Made by a program: the position numbers and the translations under genes
In this document: one piece after another, positions 27,941-37,155 of the stretch
Layout: each line of letters opens with the position of its first letter
Position numbering within the stretch: the stretch's first letter is position 1
Notes under the pieces: generated by a model
Databases searched by the model: none
Told to the model about the DNA's origin: nothing
Seen by the model: the letters and a program-made list of their open reading frames with translations, nothing else
Source of the DNA: Streptomyces achromogenes
GTDB taxonomy: Bacteria > Actinomycetota > Actinomycetes > Streptomycetales > Streptomycetaceae
Direction: 5' to 3'
Assembly: GCF_030816715.1 (NCBI RefSeq)
Contig: NZ_JAUSYH010000001.1
Coordinates: 6,820,001 to 6,884,000 of the forward strand
Length of the DNA: 64,000 nt

Positions 27941-29131
27941 ATGCTGGACATCGCCGAAGAGCTCGACCGGTGGGTCGAGCAGGGCCGTGACTTCGCCGTC
28001 GCCACCGTGGTGGCCGTCGGCGGCAGCGCGCCCCGCCAGCCCGGCGCCGCCCTCGCGGTGGACGCCGACGGCACGGCGATCGGCTCGGTCTCCGGCGGCT
28101 GCGTGGAGGGCGCGGTGTACGAACTGTGCCGCCAGGCGCTGGAGGACGGGCAGCCGGTCCGCGAACGCTTCGGCTACAGCGACGACGACGCCTTCGCCGT
28201 GGGGCTCACCTGCGGGGGAACCATCGACGTGCTGGTCACCCCGGTGCGGGCCGGCGATCCCGTCCGCCCGGTGATCGCGGCCGGCCTGCGGGCCGCGGCC
28301 GCCGGGGAGGCGGCGGCGCTCGCGAGGATCGTGAACGGACCCGCCCACCTCGTCGGCCGCGCGCTGCTGGTGCACGCGGACGGCGCTCGCGGCGGCGACA
28401 CCCCTTCCGCCCGCCGCGCCGCTGCCCACCACGGCGGTTTCGGCGCCCACCCCGAGCTCGACCGCACCGTCGCGGCCGAGGCCGCAGCGATGTTGGACGG
28501 CGGCCGCACCGGTACCGTGGAGATCGGCGAGCGGGGCGCACGCTGCGGGGCGCCGCTGACGGTCCTCGTGGAGTCGTCGGTGCCCCCGCCCCGGATGATC
28601 GTGTTCGGGGCGATCGACTTCGCGTCGGCGCTGGTACGGGTCGGCAGGTTCCTGAACTACCACGTGACGGTCTGCGACGCCCGCCCCGTCTTCGCGACGG
28701 CGGCCCGTTTCCCCGAGGCCGACGAGATCGTCGTCGAGTGGCCGCACAGGTACCTCGAGCGCACGCGGGTGGACGCGCGGACCGTCCTGTGCGTCCTCAC
28801 CCACGACGCCAAGTTCGACGTACCGCTGCTCCGGCTGGCGTTGCGGCTGCCGGTCGCCTACGTCGGCGCCATGGGATCCCGCCGCACCCACCTCGACCGC
28901 AACGCCCGGCTGCGGGAAGTGGGCGTCACGGAGCTGGAGTTGGCGCGGCTTCGGTCACCCATCGGCCTCGACCTGGGGGCCCGGACGCCCGAGGAGACGG
29001 CGCTGTCGATCGCCGCGGAGATCGTCGCCGAGCGGCGCGGCGGCAGCGGGGTCTCGCTCACCGGGGCGCACACGCCGATCCATCACGACGTGACCTCGCC
29101 GCCGGCCGGCCGGATCGGTTCGGTGGCCTGA
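27941..29131 (+). CDS. XdhC-family molybdenum cofactor maturation protein
   Basis: XdhC binds molybdopterin and sulfurates or inserts it into XDH. The 396-residue protein has the XdhC/CoxI N-terminus (GGSAPRQPGAALAV...GSVSGGCVEGAVYELC, about 28-65) and the Rossmann C-terminus (MIVFGAIDFASALVRVG, VTVCDARPVFATAARFPEADEIVV, YVGAMGSRRTH). Family proteins have about this length. It is the last gene of the XDH arm, 64 bases after the permease. AAGGAGACCGAGAG precedes the ATG at 27941. Confidence 0.92.
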   Translation: MLDIAEELDRWVEQGRDFAVATVVAVGGSAPRQPGAALAVDADGTAIGSVSGGCVEGAVYELCRQALEDGQPVRERFGYSDDDAFAVGLTCGGTIDVLVTPVRAGDPVRPVIAAGLRAAAAGEAAALARIVNGPAHLVGRALLVHADGARGGDTPSARRAAAHHGGFGAHPELDRTVAAEAAAMLDGGRTGTVEIGERGARCGAPLTVLVESSVPPPRMIVFGAIDFASALVRVGRFLNYHVTVCDARPVFATAARFPEADEIVVEWPHRYLERTRVDARTVLCVLTHDAKFDVPLLRLALRLPVAYVGAMGSRRTHLDRNARLREVGVTELELARLRSPIGLDLGARTPEETALSIAAEIVAERRGGSGVSLTGAHTPIHHDVTSPPAGRIGSVA

Positions 29132-29301
29132 GCCGCGGTCCCGGCCCGGCGGAGACCGGTCCCCGGGCGAACGTGTGTCGTACGGACGCGGCGGTTTGCA
29201 CCTTGACGACGCCTGCCACGGGGCGCGCCCGCGGAGCCGCCACGGGGCACGCCCGGGAGACGGCCCGGCGCGGCCTGAGACGCCCCGGTGTCCGTCGCCC
29301 G

Positions 29302-29742
29302 TCAGGGTGTGCGCAGGAGACGGTCGGCCGCGCGCCCGAAGACCGACCCCGCCGAGGCCCTCAGGAGGGGGTCGAAGAGGGACGGGAGGAAGCGCACCCG
29401 CAACTCCTCACGCCAGATCACCCGGGTCCGGCCGCCGGGGCGGGGCCGCACCTCGATCTCGGCCCAGCCGAGGACGACCCGGCCGCGCTTCTCCAGCCGG
29501 CACCGGCCCGGGTCGTCGGCGGTGGGCGGCTGCCATCCGGTCACCTCCATCCGGTCGTCGAAGGCGAGCGGGCCGAAGCCCGAACGCGCCACGAAGACCG
29601 TGCCCGCGCGCGTCGGCGGGGGAGTGCGCACGAGGACGCGGGTGAAGGGCACCACGTCGCCGTGCCGGGACCAGTCCGTCAGACGCCGCCAGGCGTCCTC
29701 GACGGAGAGCGGGACCGTGCGTTCCACCTGGAAGTCGACCAC
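29302..29742 (-). CDS. SRPBCC (START/PYP-like) family protein
   Basis: A 146-residue single-domain protein with the helix-grip fold pattern: VERTVPLSVEDAWRRLTDWSRHGDVVPFT at the start, a beta-rich middle, and a long terminal helix (SLFDPLLRASAGSVFGRAADRLL). Such proteins bind small hydrophobic ligands or act as immunity or cyclase-type proteins. The GTG at 29742 begins the domain and has CGGGGA upstream. It is convergent with xdhC and 98 bases downstream of the deacetylase. No specific role can be assigned. Confidence 0.72.
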   Translation of the reverse strand: MVDFQVERTVPLSVEDAWRRLTDWSRHGDVVPFTRVLVRTPPPTRAGTVFVARSGFGPLAFDDRMEVTGWQPPTADDPGRCRLEKRGRVVLGWAEIEVRPRPGGRTRVIWREELRVRFLPSLFDPLLRASAGSVFGRAADRLLRTP

Positions 29743-29840
29743 GTCCCCGATCGTAGGGACACCGGCCCGTTCCGCGGGGCAACCCACCGGCTCGCCGTTT
29801 CGCGGCACGGGCGGGGAGGGGCGGGCGGTGGTGTTCCGGG

Positions 29841-30629
29841 TCAGCGGTAGACCTTCCCCGGCTCGGCCCTGCCGGGCGCCAGCAGCTGAGGAACGGTCAC
29901 GAAAACGAATCCGCGCTCTTTCAGCGCGTCGATGATGCCGGGCACCGCCGGTACGGTCCCGTCGTAGATGTCGTGCAGCAGGATGATGCCGTCCCGGTCG
30001 GCCTGTGCGAGGACCCGGCGCTGGATCAGGGCGGAGTCGGTCGTCGCGTAGTCCTTGGCGGTCACCGTCCACAGCACCTCGGAGAGTCCCAGCTCGCGGC
30101 AGATCTCGTGCACGGTCTCGTCGGTGCGGCCCTGCGGCGGACGCATCAGGGTGGGGCGGCGGCCGATGAGGCGCTCTATCTCGTCGTTGGGGCGCTGGAG
30201 TTCCTCGCGTATCTTCTCCGGCTCGATCCGCGTGAGGATCTTGTGGTCCCAGGTGTGGCTGGCCACCTCGTGCCCCTCGGCGGCCATGCGTCTGACGAGC
30301 TCGGGGTGCTTGTCGATGTGTCCCTTGCCCAACAGGAAGAAGGTCGCCGGGACCTGTCTCTCCTTGAGTATGTCCAGCAGCCTGGCGGAGTTCTCGCTCG
30401 GTCCCGCGTCGAAGGTGAGGGCGATGCACTTCGCCACCCGGCAGTCGACGGGGCCGAGGCGGGCGGCCTGCGCGGTGGCCGCGGGCACGGCCCGGGCGGC
30501 GCTCGGACGGGTGGGGTCGAGGCCGCCGCAGCCGGTGAGCGTGACCGTCAGGCAGGCGGTCGCCACCGAGATGGCGGCGCCGCGCAACGCGGACCTGGTG
30601 TTCTTCGTCTTCCTCGTCAGTGAACGCAT
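29841..30629 (-). CDS. Polysaccharide deacetylase lipoprotein
   Basis: A 262-residue carbohydrate esterase family 4 protein. It has a lipoprotein signal: RRxxKN-type basic start, hydrophobic core, and lipobox LTGC near residue 32-35. It should be anchored outside the membrane and deacetylate a polysaccharide. NodB motifs are LTFDAGPS (motif 1), SHTWDH (His-rich motif 2), MRPPQGRTD (motif 3) and LLHDIYDG. The second Asp of the usual TFDD is Ala, so metal binding may differ. ATG 30629 has no ribosome-binding site and lies four bases from a strong dyad, so translation may be nearly leaderless. Confidence 0.83.
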   Translation of the reverse strand: MRSLTRKTKNTRSALRGAAISVATACLTVTLTGCGGLDPTRPSAARAVPAATAQAARLGPVDCRVAKCIALTFDAGPSENSARLLDILKERQVPATFFLLGKGHIDKHPELVRRMAAEGHEVASHTWDHKILTRIEPEKIREELQRPNDEIERLIGRRPTLMRPPQGRTDETVHEICRELGLSEVLWTVTAKDYATTDSALIQRRVLAQADRDGIILLHDIYDGTVPAVPGIIDALKERGFVFVTVPQLLAPGRAEPGKVYR

Positions 30630-30632
30630 GCC

Positions 30633-30672
30633 GAGACTATACATAAAGCGTATACATGCTATGTATAGTCTC
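30633..30672. promoter_or_regulatory. 13-bp inverted repeat operator upstream of the deacetylase
   Basis: GAGACTATACATA at 30633-30645 is repeated inverted and perfect at 30660-30672, with a 14-base spacer containing another TATACAT. The element is strikingly AT-rich and touches the deacetylase start, so it should overlap the promoter. A dimeric repressor site is the simplest reading. Confidence 0.8.
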
Positions 30673-30983
30673 CCACCTGCGCATTGTGTCCGTTTCGCCG
30701 GTGGCGATGTGTGTCGGATCATCCCGGTACGCGCCGTGTGAGCGGTGTTGGAACGCCGTCATGAGTGGGGTGGAATCGCCATCGTGAGCGGTGTCGAAGC
30801 CGCGTCTCGCGCGGAGTCGGTGTCCTGTCGTCACCTGTGTCGAAGCACCGTCGGAGCAGCGCCGGACGCGCGGTCGGCCATCCGCCGGAAACAGGGCGGC
30901 GCTCCGACGGCACCGCTGTCCGCGGGCTGCCGGAGCGCCGTCGTCACCTCCCCGGGAGGGTCAGGGGGCGGTCGACGAGAGTG

Positions 30984-32432
30984 TCACTGGGCGTAGAACG
31001 TCGCGTCTCCCCGGTCGGTCGCCGTGCTCGGCGTCTGCACGTACAGCAGGTAGTTGTAGTGGCGGATGTACCGGCCGGCGTTGTTGTACGACTCGTAGCT
31101 GACGCCCGCCGAGTCCGCGAGCCCGGCCCGGCGGTAGAAGGTGGCGTCCGAGGCGAACGTCGACGAGCCGTCGTTCTTCTCCAGCCACACCTCGAAGTTC
31201 TTGTGCCGCAGGTAGTAGCCCGGGAAGTTCGCGGCCTCCAGCGAGACCGTGCCGGTGCCGGCCAGCCCGGGCACCACGCGGAACTGCGAGTCGGCGAGCG
31301 GGCTGACGTTCGCCTCGATCTTGGCTCGGTACTCCCAGTGGCGGATGAACCGGTCGGCGTAGTTGTACGAGGAGAAGCGCTGCGGGGTGACGCCGTCGGC
31401 CACCGGGATGCCGAAGTCGGGCGTGCCGTCGGCCTTCCAGTACACCTTCTGCACCCGGGTGCGGCGGTTCGGGTCGTTCAGGGGGTCACCGGAGATGTCC
31501 TTGTAGCTGCGGTCGTGGTAGACGAGGATGTCCGACTTGCCGTCCTCGGAGACCGTGAACGAGTTGTGGCCCGGGCCGTACTGCGAGGTCGTGGCGTTGG
31601 TGGTGAAGACGGGCTGTGACCCCTTGCTCCAGGACGCCGGGGCGGTGAGGTCGGCCGTCGCGGAGGCGGTCAGCATGCCGAGGCAGTAGTTGGCGTCGGT
31701 GGCGCTCGCCGAGTAGGTCATGAAGACCTTGCCGCCGTGCTGGATGAGCGCCGGCCCCTCGTTGACCTTGAAGCCGACCGTCTCCCACGACAACGTCGGC
31801 TGGGAGATCTCCGCCGGCGTGCCCGTGATCGTCCAGGGGTTGGCCATCTTCGCGATGAACAGGCTGGTGTTGTTGTTCTCCGCCGGGTTGCGCTGCGCCC
31901 AGGCGAGATAGCGGACGCCGTTCACGACGAAGGTCGTCGCGTCGAGCGAGAAGCTCTCCCACGTGGTCTTGATCTGGCCCTTCTCGGTCCAGGTCGCGGT
32001 GAGCGGATTGGCGCCGGTGCCCTCCAGGACGTACATCCGGATCGCCCAGATGTCGGACGTCGCCCCGGCCGCGAAGTACACGTACCACTTGCCGTCGATG
32101 AAGTGGATCTCCGGCGCCCAGATGTGCGCGCCCATGACCCCGCTGGCGTGCTTGGTCCAGATGGTGACCTCCTGGGCCGTCGACAGGCCCTGGATGGTCG
32201 TCGCCCGGCGCAGCACGATGCGGTCGTACTCGGGGACCGTGGCGGTGAAGTAGTAGTAGCCGTCGGTGTGCTTGAAGATGTGCGGGTCGGCGCGCTTCTC
32301 GGCGATCGGATTGGTGTACGTCACCGCGGGGGAGTCGGGCGCGGCGGCCTGGGCGGGGGAGCCCAGGCCGGTGAGGGCGGCCGCGAGGGCGACGAGTACG
32401 GCCAGGAGCAGCCGGACGGCGTTGCGTCTCAA
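30984..32432 (-). CDS. Secreted GH43 arabinanase/arabinofuranosidase-type enzyme with an AbfB (CBM42) domain
   Basis: A 482-residue secreted glycosidase. The signal peptide is RRNAVRLLLAVLVALAAALTGLGSPAQA. The GH43 five-blade domain has ADPHIFKHTDGYYYF (catalytic Asp) and NEGPALIQHGGKVFMTYSAS (catalytic Glu). The C-terminal 140 residues are an AbfB arabinose-binding module (RFIRHWEYRAKIE... and RYIRHYNYLLYV). It would cut arabinose-containing plant polysaccharide. A TTG start at 32432 is chosen because TTGGAG lies about 11 bases upstream and it begins the signal peptide. It is 44 bases downstream of the second GH43 gene. Confidence 0.88.
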   Translation of the reverse strand: MRRNAVRLLLAVLVALAAALTGLGSPAQAAAPDSPAVTYTNPIAEKRADPHIFKHTDGYYYFTATVPEYDRIVLRRATTIQGLSTAQEVTIWTKHASGVMGAHIWAPEIHFIDGKWYVYFAAGATSDIWAIRMYVLEGTGANPLTATWTEKGQIKTTWESFSLDATTFVVNGVRYLAWAQRNPAENNNTSLFIAKMANPWTITGTPAEISQPTLSWETVGFKVNEGPALIQHGGKVFMTYSASATDANYCLGMLTASATADLTAPASWSKGSQPVFTTNATTSQYGPGHNSFTVSEDGKSDILVYHDRSYKDISGDPLNDPNRRTRVQKVYWKADGTPDFGIPVADGVTPQRFSSYNYADRFIRHWEYRAKIEANVSPLADSQFRVVPGLAGTGTVSLEAANFPGYYLRHKNFEVWLEKNDGSSTFASDATFYRRAGLADSAGVSYESYNNAGRYIRHYNYLLYVQTPSTATDRGDATFYAQ

Positions 32433-32476
32433 GGGAGTTCTCCAAATGGGGGGGGTGGTGGAGGCGGGCGCGGGAG

Positions 32477-33988
32477 TCAGGAGGTGGGCACGAGGCGCCA
32501 CTGCTGGCAGTTGTTGTTCAGCCAGGTCCACTGCCGTACGTCGGCGCCGTTCGTGGTCTGGCAGTTCGCGACGTCGGCGACCTTGCCGCTGTTCTCGTTG
32601 ACGATCCGGACGTAGTCACCGGTCGCGGTGAAGACGAGCCGGAAGCGCTGGCACTTGTTGTTGAGCCAGGACCACTGACGCAGGTCCGCGCCGTCGGCGG
32701 CGGAGCAGTCGGCGGTGTCCATCACCCCGCCGGTGGCGGCGTTGACCAGCCGGCTGGTGTCGTCGCCCTGGTCCTCGACGCGCCACTTCTGGTTGGCGCC
32801 GCCGTTGCAGGTCCACTGGAAGATGTTCGTGCCGTTGGCGGCGGAACCGCCGTCGAGGTCCAGGCACTTGCCGCTGTTGCGGTTGACGAGGGTGTACGCC
32901 GTCGGCGTCGTCGCCGTCTCACCGGACGGGCCCGGGAGTGACGTGCCGAGCGAGACCGGCGTGCCGAAGTTCGGCGTGCCGTCGGCGTTCCAGGTGAACT
33001 TCTGGGCGCGGGTCGTCCGGCCGTTTCCGCAGCCTCCGTTGGAGGCGCTGTTGGCGTGGTAGACGATCCAGTTCTCCGTGCCGTCCGGCGAGCTGAAGAA
33101 GCCGTTGTGCCCGGGCCCGTACACGCTGTTGGCGTCACTGCGCTGGAAGACGGGCGTCTGCTTCTTGGTCCAGGACGCGGGGTCGAGCGGGTCGGAACCG
33201 GTGAGCTCCAGCTGGCCGAGCTTGTAGTCGGGTGTGCCGCAGAAGCTGGCGGAGAAGGTCAGGAACGTCCGGCCGTCGTGGTACAGCGGTTCCGGCCCCT
33301 CGTTGACCGCGCCGCCCGAGGTCTCCCAGCTCAGCGTCGGGCTGGAAATGACGGTGAACGTGTTGCTGGACAGGGTGTACGGGTTGCTCATCGGCGCGAT
33401 GACGAGGCTCTGCTTGCTGCCGTTCACGAAACCGCTTCCCACGAGAAACAGGTTTCCGCCCACCTGCAGCACGCTCGCGTCGATCAGCCAGCCGCCCGGA
33501 GTGAGGTTGGAGCCGGTGAGGGAGCCCTTGTAGGTGTACGGGCCCAGCGGGTCGGTGCCGGCGCTCTCCAGCACGTGGGTGCGCTGCGAGTCGCAGCAGG
33601 CGACGCCGCCCTGGCCGGCCGAGTAGTACAGGTACCAGTGGCCGTTGAACTGGTGGAGCTCGGGGGCCCAGATGTTGGTGTTGCGGGTCGAGGTGGTGTC
33701 CGACCACACCTGCACGGTGGGCGCGGTGGCGAGGCCGGCCAGCGTCGGTGACTTGCGGATGCCGAGGACGCCCGTGAACGTCGTCGTGACCAGGTAGTAG
33801 TTGCCGTCGTGGTACTCGAGCCAGGGATCGGCGCCCTTGGCCGACTTCAGCGGGTTGGTGTACGGGCGGCCGTCAGCCGCGGACACCGGTTGGGTCGCCG
33901 CCACCAGGGCGACGAGGAGAGCCAACACACAGACGAGCAAGGGTCTGCGGCGGTACATCCGGGGCATAAAGGACCGTCCCTTGTTCAT
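32477..33988 (-). CDS. Secreted GH43 glycosidase with a ricin-type (CBM13) domain
   Basis: A 503-residue secreted enzyme. The signal peptide ends near QPVSAADG. The GH43 domain shows GADPWLEYHDGNYYLVTTT (catalytic Asp), NTNIWAPELHQFNGHWYLYYS and VNEGPEPLYHDGRTFLTFSAS (catalytic Glu). The C-terminal 130 residues are a three-repeat ricin B module (LVNRNSGKCLDLDG, QWTCNGGANQKWR, CQQWRLV). It is the first gene of a two-gene GH43 operon, and the modules differ, suggesting complementary substrates. ATG 33988 gives the full signal peptide; a second ATG seven codons later is possible. Confidence 0.88.
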   Translation of the reverse strand: MNKGRSFMPRMYRRRPLLVCVLALLVALVAATQPVSAADGRPYTNPLKSAKGADPWLEYHDGNYYLVTTTFTGVLGIRKSPTLAGLATAPTVQVWSDTTSTRNTNIWAPELHQFNGHWYLYYSAGQGGVACCDSQRTHVLESAGTDPLGPYTYKGSLTGSNLTPGGWLIDASVLQVGGNLFLVGSGFVNGSKQSLVIAPMSNPYTLSSNTFTVISSPTLSWETSGGAVNEGPEPLYHDGRTFLTFSASFCGTPDYKLGQLELTGSDPLDPASWTKKQTPVFQRSDANSVYGPGHNGFFSSPDGTENWIVYHANSASNGGCGNGRTTRAQKFTWNADGTPNFGTPVSLGTSLPGPSGETATTPTAYTLVNRNSGKCLDLDGGSAANGTNIFQWTCNGGANQKWRVEDQGDDTSRLVNAATGGVMDTADCSAADGADLRQWSWLNNKCQRFRLVFTATGDYVRIVNENSGKVADVANCQTTNGADVRQWTWLNNNCQQWRLVPTS

Positions 33989-34009
33989 GAGGCAACTTGC
34001 TCGTCATTT

Positions 34010-34022
34010 CGAACATAGTTCG
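34010..34022. promoter_or_regulatory. Palindrome CGAACATAGTTCG before the GH43 operon
   Basis: CGAAC and GTTCG flank ATA, 22 bases upstream of the first GH43 start. It could be the operator of a sugar-responsive repressor. Confidence 0.5.
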
Positions 34023-34287
34023 TAACTTCGGCCAGAAGATATGGGTCGTTCTTGCCCCCGTCAATGGTTTCGACAGCCCCACCGCCCTCGTGGGGCAACC
34101 GGAGGAGCGGGAGGGACGCCTGTCACCGCACCCCCGGTTCGCGGCGAAGAGCGCGGCGGTGAGCGCGCCAGGGCGCCCGGCCCGGCCCCTGAGGACCGAG
34201 CTGGACGCCCTGGCGGTGCTGTTCTTCCGGAAAGCCGGGTCCGTCGGACCGGACCGGTTGGTCGGTTCCGGCCGGGCGGCCCGTCTG

Positions 34288-36510
34288 TCAGACCAGGTCG
34301 AACCGGTCGAGGTCGGAGACCTTGGCCCACGCCGCGACGAAGTCCGTCACGAACTTCTCCTTCGCGTCGTCGCTCGCGTAGACCTCGGCGACCGCGCGCA
34401 GCTCGGAGTTCGAGCCGAAGACCAGGTCGGCACGGGTGCCGGTCCACTTCACCTCGCCCGTGGCGGCGTCGCGGCCCTCGAAGAGGGACTGGTCCGAGGA
34501 CGTCGACGACCAGGTCGTGCCCAGGTCGAGCAGGTTGACGAAGAAGTCGTTCGTCAGCGTGCCGGGGGCGTCGGTGAGGACGCCGTGCGAGGACTGCCCG
34601 TGGTTCGCGCCCAGGACGCGCAGGCCGCCGACGAGGACCGTCAGCTCCGGAGCGCTCAGGTTGAGCAGGTTCGCCCGGTCGAGGAGGAGGTACTCGGCCG
34701 GCAGGCGGTTGCCCTTGCCGAGGTAGTTGCGGAACCCGTCGGCGGTCGGCTCGAGCGCGGCGAAGGACTCGACGTCCGTCTGCTCCTGCGAGGCGTCCAC
34801 CCGGCCCGGCGTGAACGGGACCCGCACGTCGTGTCCGGCGTCCTTGGCGGCCTTCTCCACGGCGGCGGCGCCGCCGAGGACGATCAGGTCGGCCAGCGAG
34901 ACCTTCTTCGCGCCGGAGTTGAACTCGGCCTGGACGCCCTCGAGGACGCGCAGCACCTGCGCCAGCTCGTCGGGCTCGTTGACCTCCCAGCCGCGCTGCG
35001 GCTCGAGGCGGATACGGGCGCCGTTGGCGCCGCCGCGCTTGTCGCTGCCGCGGAAGGTGGAGGCGGAGGCCCACGCGGTGGACACCAGCTGCGAGACGGT
35101 CAGGCCGGAGGCGAGGAGCTTGGCCTTGAGGGCCGTGACGTCCTCGTCGCCGATGACCTCGCCGTCGGCTGCCGGCAGCGGGTCCTGCCACAGCAGGGTC
35201 TCCGCCGGGACCTCCGGGCCGAGGTACAGGGACTTCGGGCCCAGGTCGCGGTGGGTGAGCTTGTACCAGGCGCGGGCGAAGGCGTCCGCGAACTGGTCGG
35301 GGTTCTCGTGGAAGCGGCGCGAGATCGGCCCGTAGATCGGGTCGAAGCGCAGCGACAGGTCGGTCGTCAGCATGGTCGGGGCGTGCCGCTTGGACGCGTC
35401 GTGCGCGTCCGGGATGGTGCCCGCGCCCGCGCCGTCCTTGGCCACCCACTGCTTCGCGCCGGCCGGGCTCTCCGTCAGCTCCCACTCGAAGCCGAACAGG
35501 TTGTCGAAGAAGCCGTTGCCCCACTGCGTCGGCGTGGCGGTCCAGGTGACCTCGAGGCCGCTGGTGATGGTGTCGCCGCCCTTGCCGGTGCCGTAGCTGC
35601 TCTTCCAGCCGAGGCCCTGCTCGGCCAGCGAGGCGGCCTCGGGGTCGGCGCCGACGTTGTCCGCCGGGCCCGCGCCGTGGGTCTTGCCGAAGGTGTGACC
35701 GCCCGCGATCAGGGCGACCGTCTCCTCGTCGTTCATCGCCATCCGGCGGAACGTCTCACGGATGTCGCGGGCCGCGGCCAGCGGGTCCGGGTTGCCGTTC
35801 GGGCCTTCGGGGTTGACGTAGATGAGGCCCATCTGGACGGCGCCGAGCGGGTTCTCCAGCTCGCGGTCGCCGGTGTAGCGCTGGTCGTCGAGCCAGGTGG
35901 TCTCGGGGCCCCAGTAGACGTCCTCCTCCGCCTCCCAGACGTCCTCGCGGCCGCCGGCGAAGCCGAAGGTCGTGAAGCCCATCTGCTCGAGCGCGACGTT
36001 GCCGGTGAGGATCATCAGGTCGGCCCAGGAGATGGACTGGCCGTACTTCTTCTTGACCGGCCACAGCAGACGGCGGGCCTTGTCCAGGTTGGCGTTGTCC
36101 GGCCAGCTGTTGAGCGGGGCGAACCGCTGCTGACCGGCGCCGGCGCCGCCGCGGCCGTCACTGATGCGGTAGGTGCCCGCGCTGTGCCAGGCCATGCGGA
36201 TCATCAGCGGGCCGTAGTTGCCGAAGTCGGCCGGCCACCAGTCCTGCGACGTCGTCAGCACCTCGGCGATGTCCTGCTTGACGGCCGCGAGGTCGAGCGC
36301 CTGGAACGCCTCGGCGTAGTCGAAGTCCTCGCCGAGCGGGTTCGCCACGGCGGGGTTCTTCGCGAGGATCCTCACGTTGAGCCGCTCCGGCCACCACTGG
36401 CGGTTGCCGCCGCCCTGGGTCGGGTGCGCCGCACGGCCGTGCGCGACCGGGCAGCCACCTGCCTCCGCCGCCTTCGAGTCGGTCACGATCGCGTCATGGT
36501 TCTCGGTCAT
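34288..36510 (-). CDS. katG: Catalase-peroxidase KatG
   Basis: This haem enzyme destroys hydrogen peroxide and also acts as a peroxidase. The 740-residue length matches the family. The distal site is MIRMAWHSAGTYR (Arg, Trp, His). The Met-Tyr-Trp adduct partners are this Trp, the Tyr in LIYVNPEGPNGNP, and the Met in FRRMAMNDEET. The proximal His is in IAGGHTFGKTHGAG. The second, non-haem half follows. ATG 36510 starts MTENHDAIV, the usual short acidic N-terminus, with GAAGGA upstream. It is 134 bases downstream of furA on the same strand and is probably controlled by FurA. Confidence 0.96.
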   Translation of the reverse strand: MTENHDAIVTDSKAAEAGGCPVAHGRAAHPTQGGGNRQWWPERLNVRILAKNPAVANPLGEDFDYAEAFQALDLAAVKQDIAEVLTTSQDWWPADFGNYGPLMIRMAWHSAGTYRISDGRGGAGAGQQRFAPLNSWPDNANLDKARRLLWPVKKKYGQSISWADLMILTGNVALEQMGFTTFGFAGGREDVWEAEEDVYWGPETTWLDDQRYTGDRELENPLGAVQMGLIYVNPEGPNGNPDPLAAARDIRETFRRMAMNDEETVALIAGGHTFGKTHGAGPADNVGADPEAASLAEQGLGWKSSYGTGKGGDTITSGLEVTWTATPTQWGNGFFDNLFGFEWELTESPAGAKQWVAKDGAGAGTIPDAHDASKRHAPTMLTTDLSLRFDPIYGPISRRFHENPDQFADAFARAWYKLTHRDLGPKSLYLGPEVPAETLLWQDPLPAADGEVIGDEDVTALKAKLLASGLTVSQLVSTAWASASTFRGSDKRGGANGARIRLEPQRGWEVNEPDELAQVLRVLEGVQAEFNSGAKKVSLADLIVLGGAAAVEKAAKDAGHDVRVPFTPGRVDASQEQTDVESFAALEPTADGFRNYLGKGNRLPAEYLLLDRANLLNLSAPELTVLVGGLRVLGANHGQSSHGVLTDAPGTLTNDFFVNLLDLGTTWSSTSSDQSLFEGRDAATGEVKWTGTRADLVFGSNSELRAVAEVYASDDAKEKFVTDFVAAWAKVSDLDRFDLV

Positions 36511-36644
36511 GGGGGAATCCTTCTGGGCTGGTCGGATCACATGCTCAGGTGTCGCAGGGGTTCGGGTGCCCGGGTCCCGGGTCCCGGGTCCGGGGTCCTG
36601 CAAAGGCGCGCGGGGGTCCTGCGGATGACGGGTGCTGCGGATGC

Positions 36645-37082
36645 TCAGGTGCTGCGAACGGTCGAACAGTCGGGGCACAGGCCCCAGTAGATGACCTCGG
36701 CCTCGTCTATGGAGAAGCCGCGGTCGTCGGAGGCGGTCAGACAGGGGGCGTGGCCGACGGCGCAGTCGACGTCGACGACGGCGCTGCACGCCCGGCACAC
36801 CAGGTGGTGATGGTTGTCGCCGACGCGCCCCTCGAACCGGGCGGGGCTGCCCGGCGGCTCGATGCGGCGCACCAGCCCGGCCGTGGTCAGCGCGTGCAGG
36901 GCGTCGTAGACGGCCTGCAGCGAGATGTGGCCGACGCGGTCGCGCACCCCGGAGGCGATGGCCTCGACACCGAGGTGGTCGCCCGCCCGGACGGTCTGGA
37001 GCAGCGCGACCCGGGCGGCCGTCACCCGCAGGCCGGCACCGCGCAGCTCCTCGGCGGTGGTCGGTGTACCGGGTGCTGTCAT
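36645..37082 (-). CDS. furA: FurA-type redox-sensing Fur family repressor
   Basis: A 145-residue Fur family repressor. It has an N-terminal winged helix (LRVTAARVALLQTV... LQAVYDALHALTTAGLV), the regulatory HHHLVCRAC, and a zinc-binding CxxC pair (CRAC and CPDC). In actinomycetes FurA is co-transcribed with katG and represses it until oxidised. ATG 37082 begins MTAPGTPTTAEELRGAG as in the family. The 73-bp spacer upstream is AT-rich, with GAACGGTTC and CGAACTGTACAAG words, so it probably holds the promoter and the FurA site. Confidence 0.92.
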   Translation of the reverse strand: MTAPGTPTTAEELRGAGLRVTAARVALLQTVRAGDHLGVEAIASGVRDRVGHISLQAVYDALHALTTAGLVRRIEPPGSPARFEGRVGDNHHHLVCRACSAVVDVDCAVGHAPCLTASDDRGFSIDEAEVIYWGLCPDCSTVRST

Positions 37083-37155
37083 GCCTGCGAACCTACGGCA
37101 TAAACACGAACGGTTCAAGAAAACGAACTGTACAAGTCTGAAAGTCGCGGGTGGC

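Noticed and set aside
30637..30913. Two short antisense frames upstream of the deacetylase
   Set aside because: They run through imperfect repeats and the operator dyad, and have no ribosome-binding site.
34288..36798. Longer start for KatG reaching 36798
   Set aside because: The extra 96 residues are Arg/Pro-rich and overlap the furA 3' end; MTENHDAIV at 36510 has a ribosome-binding site and the family N-terminus.
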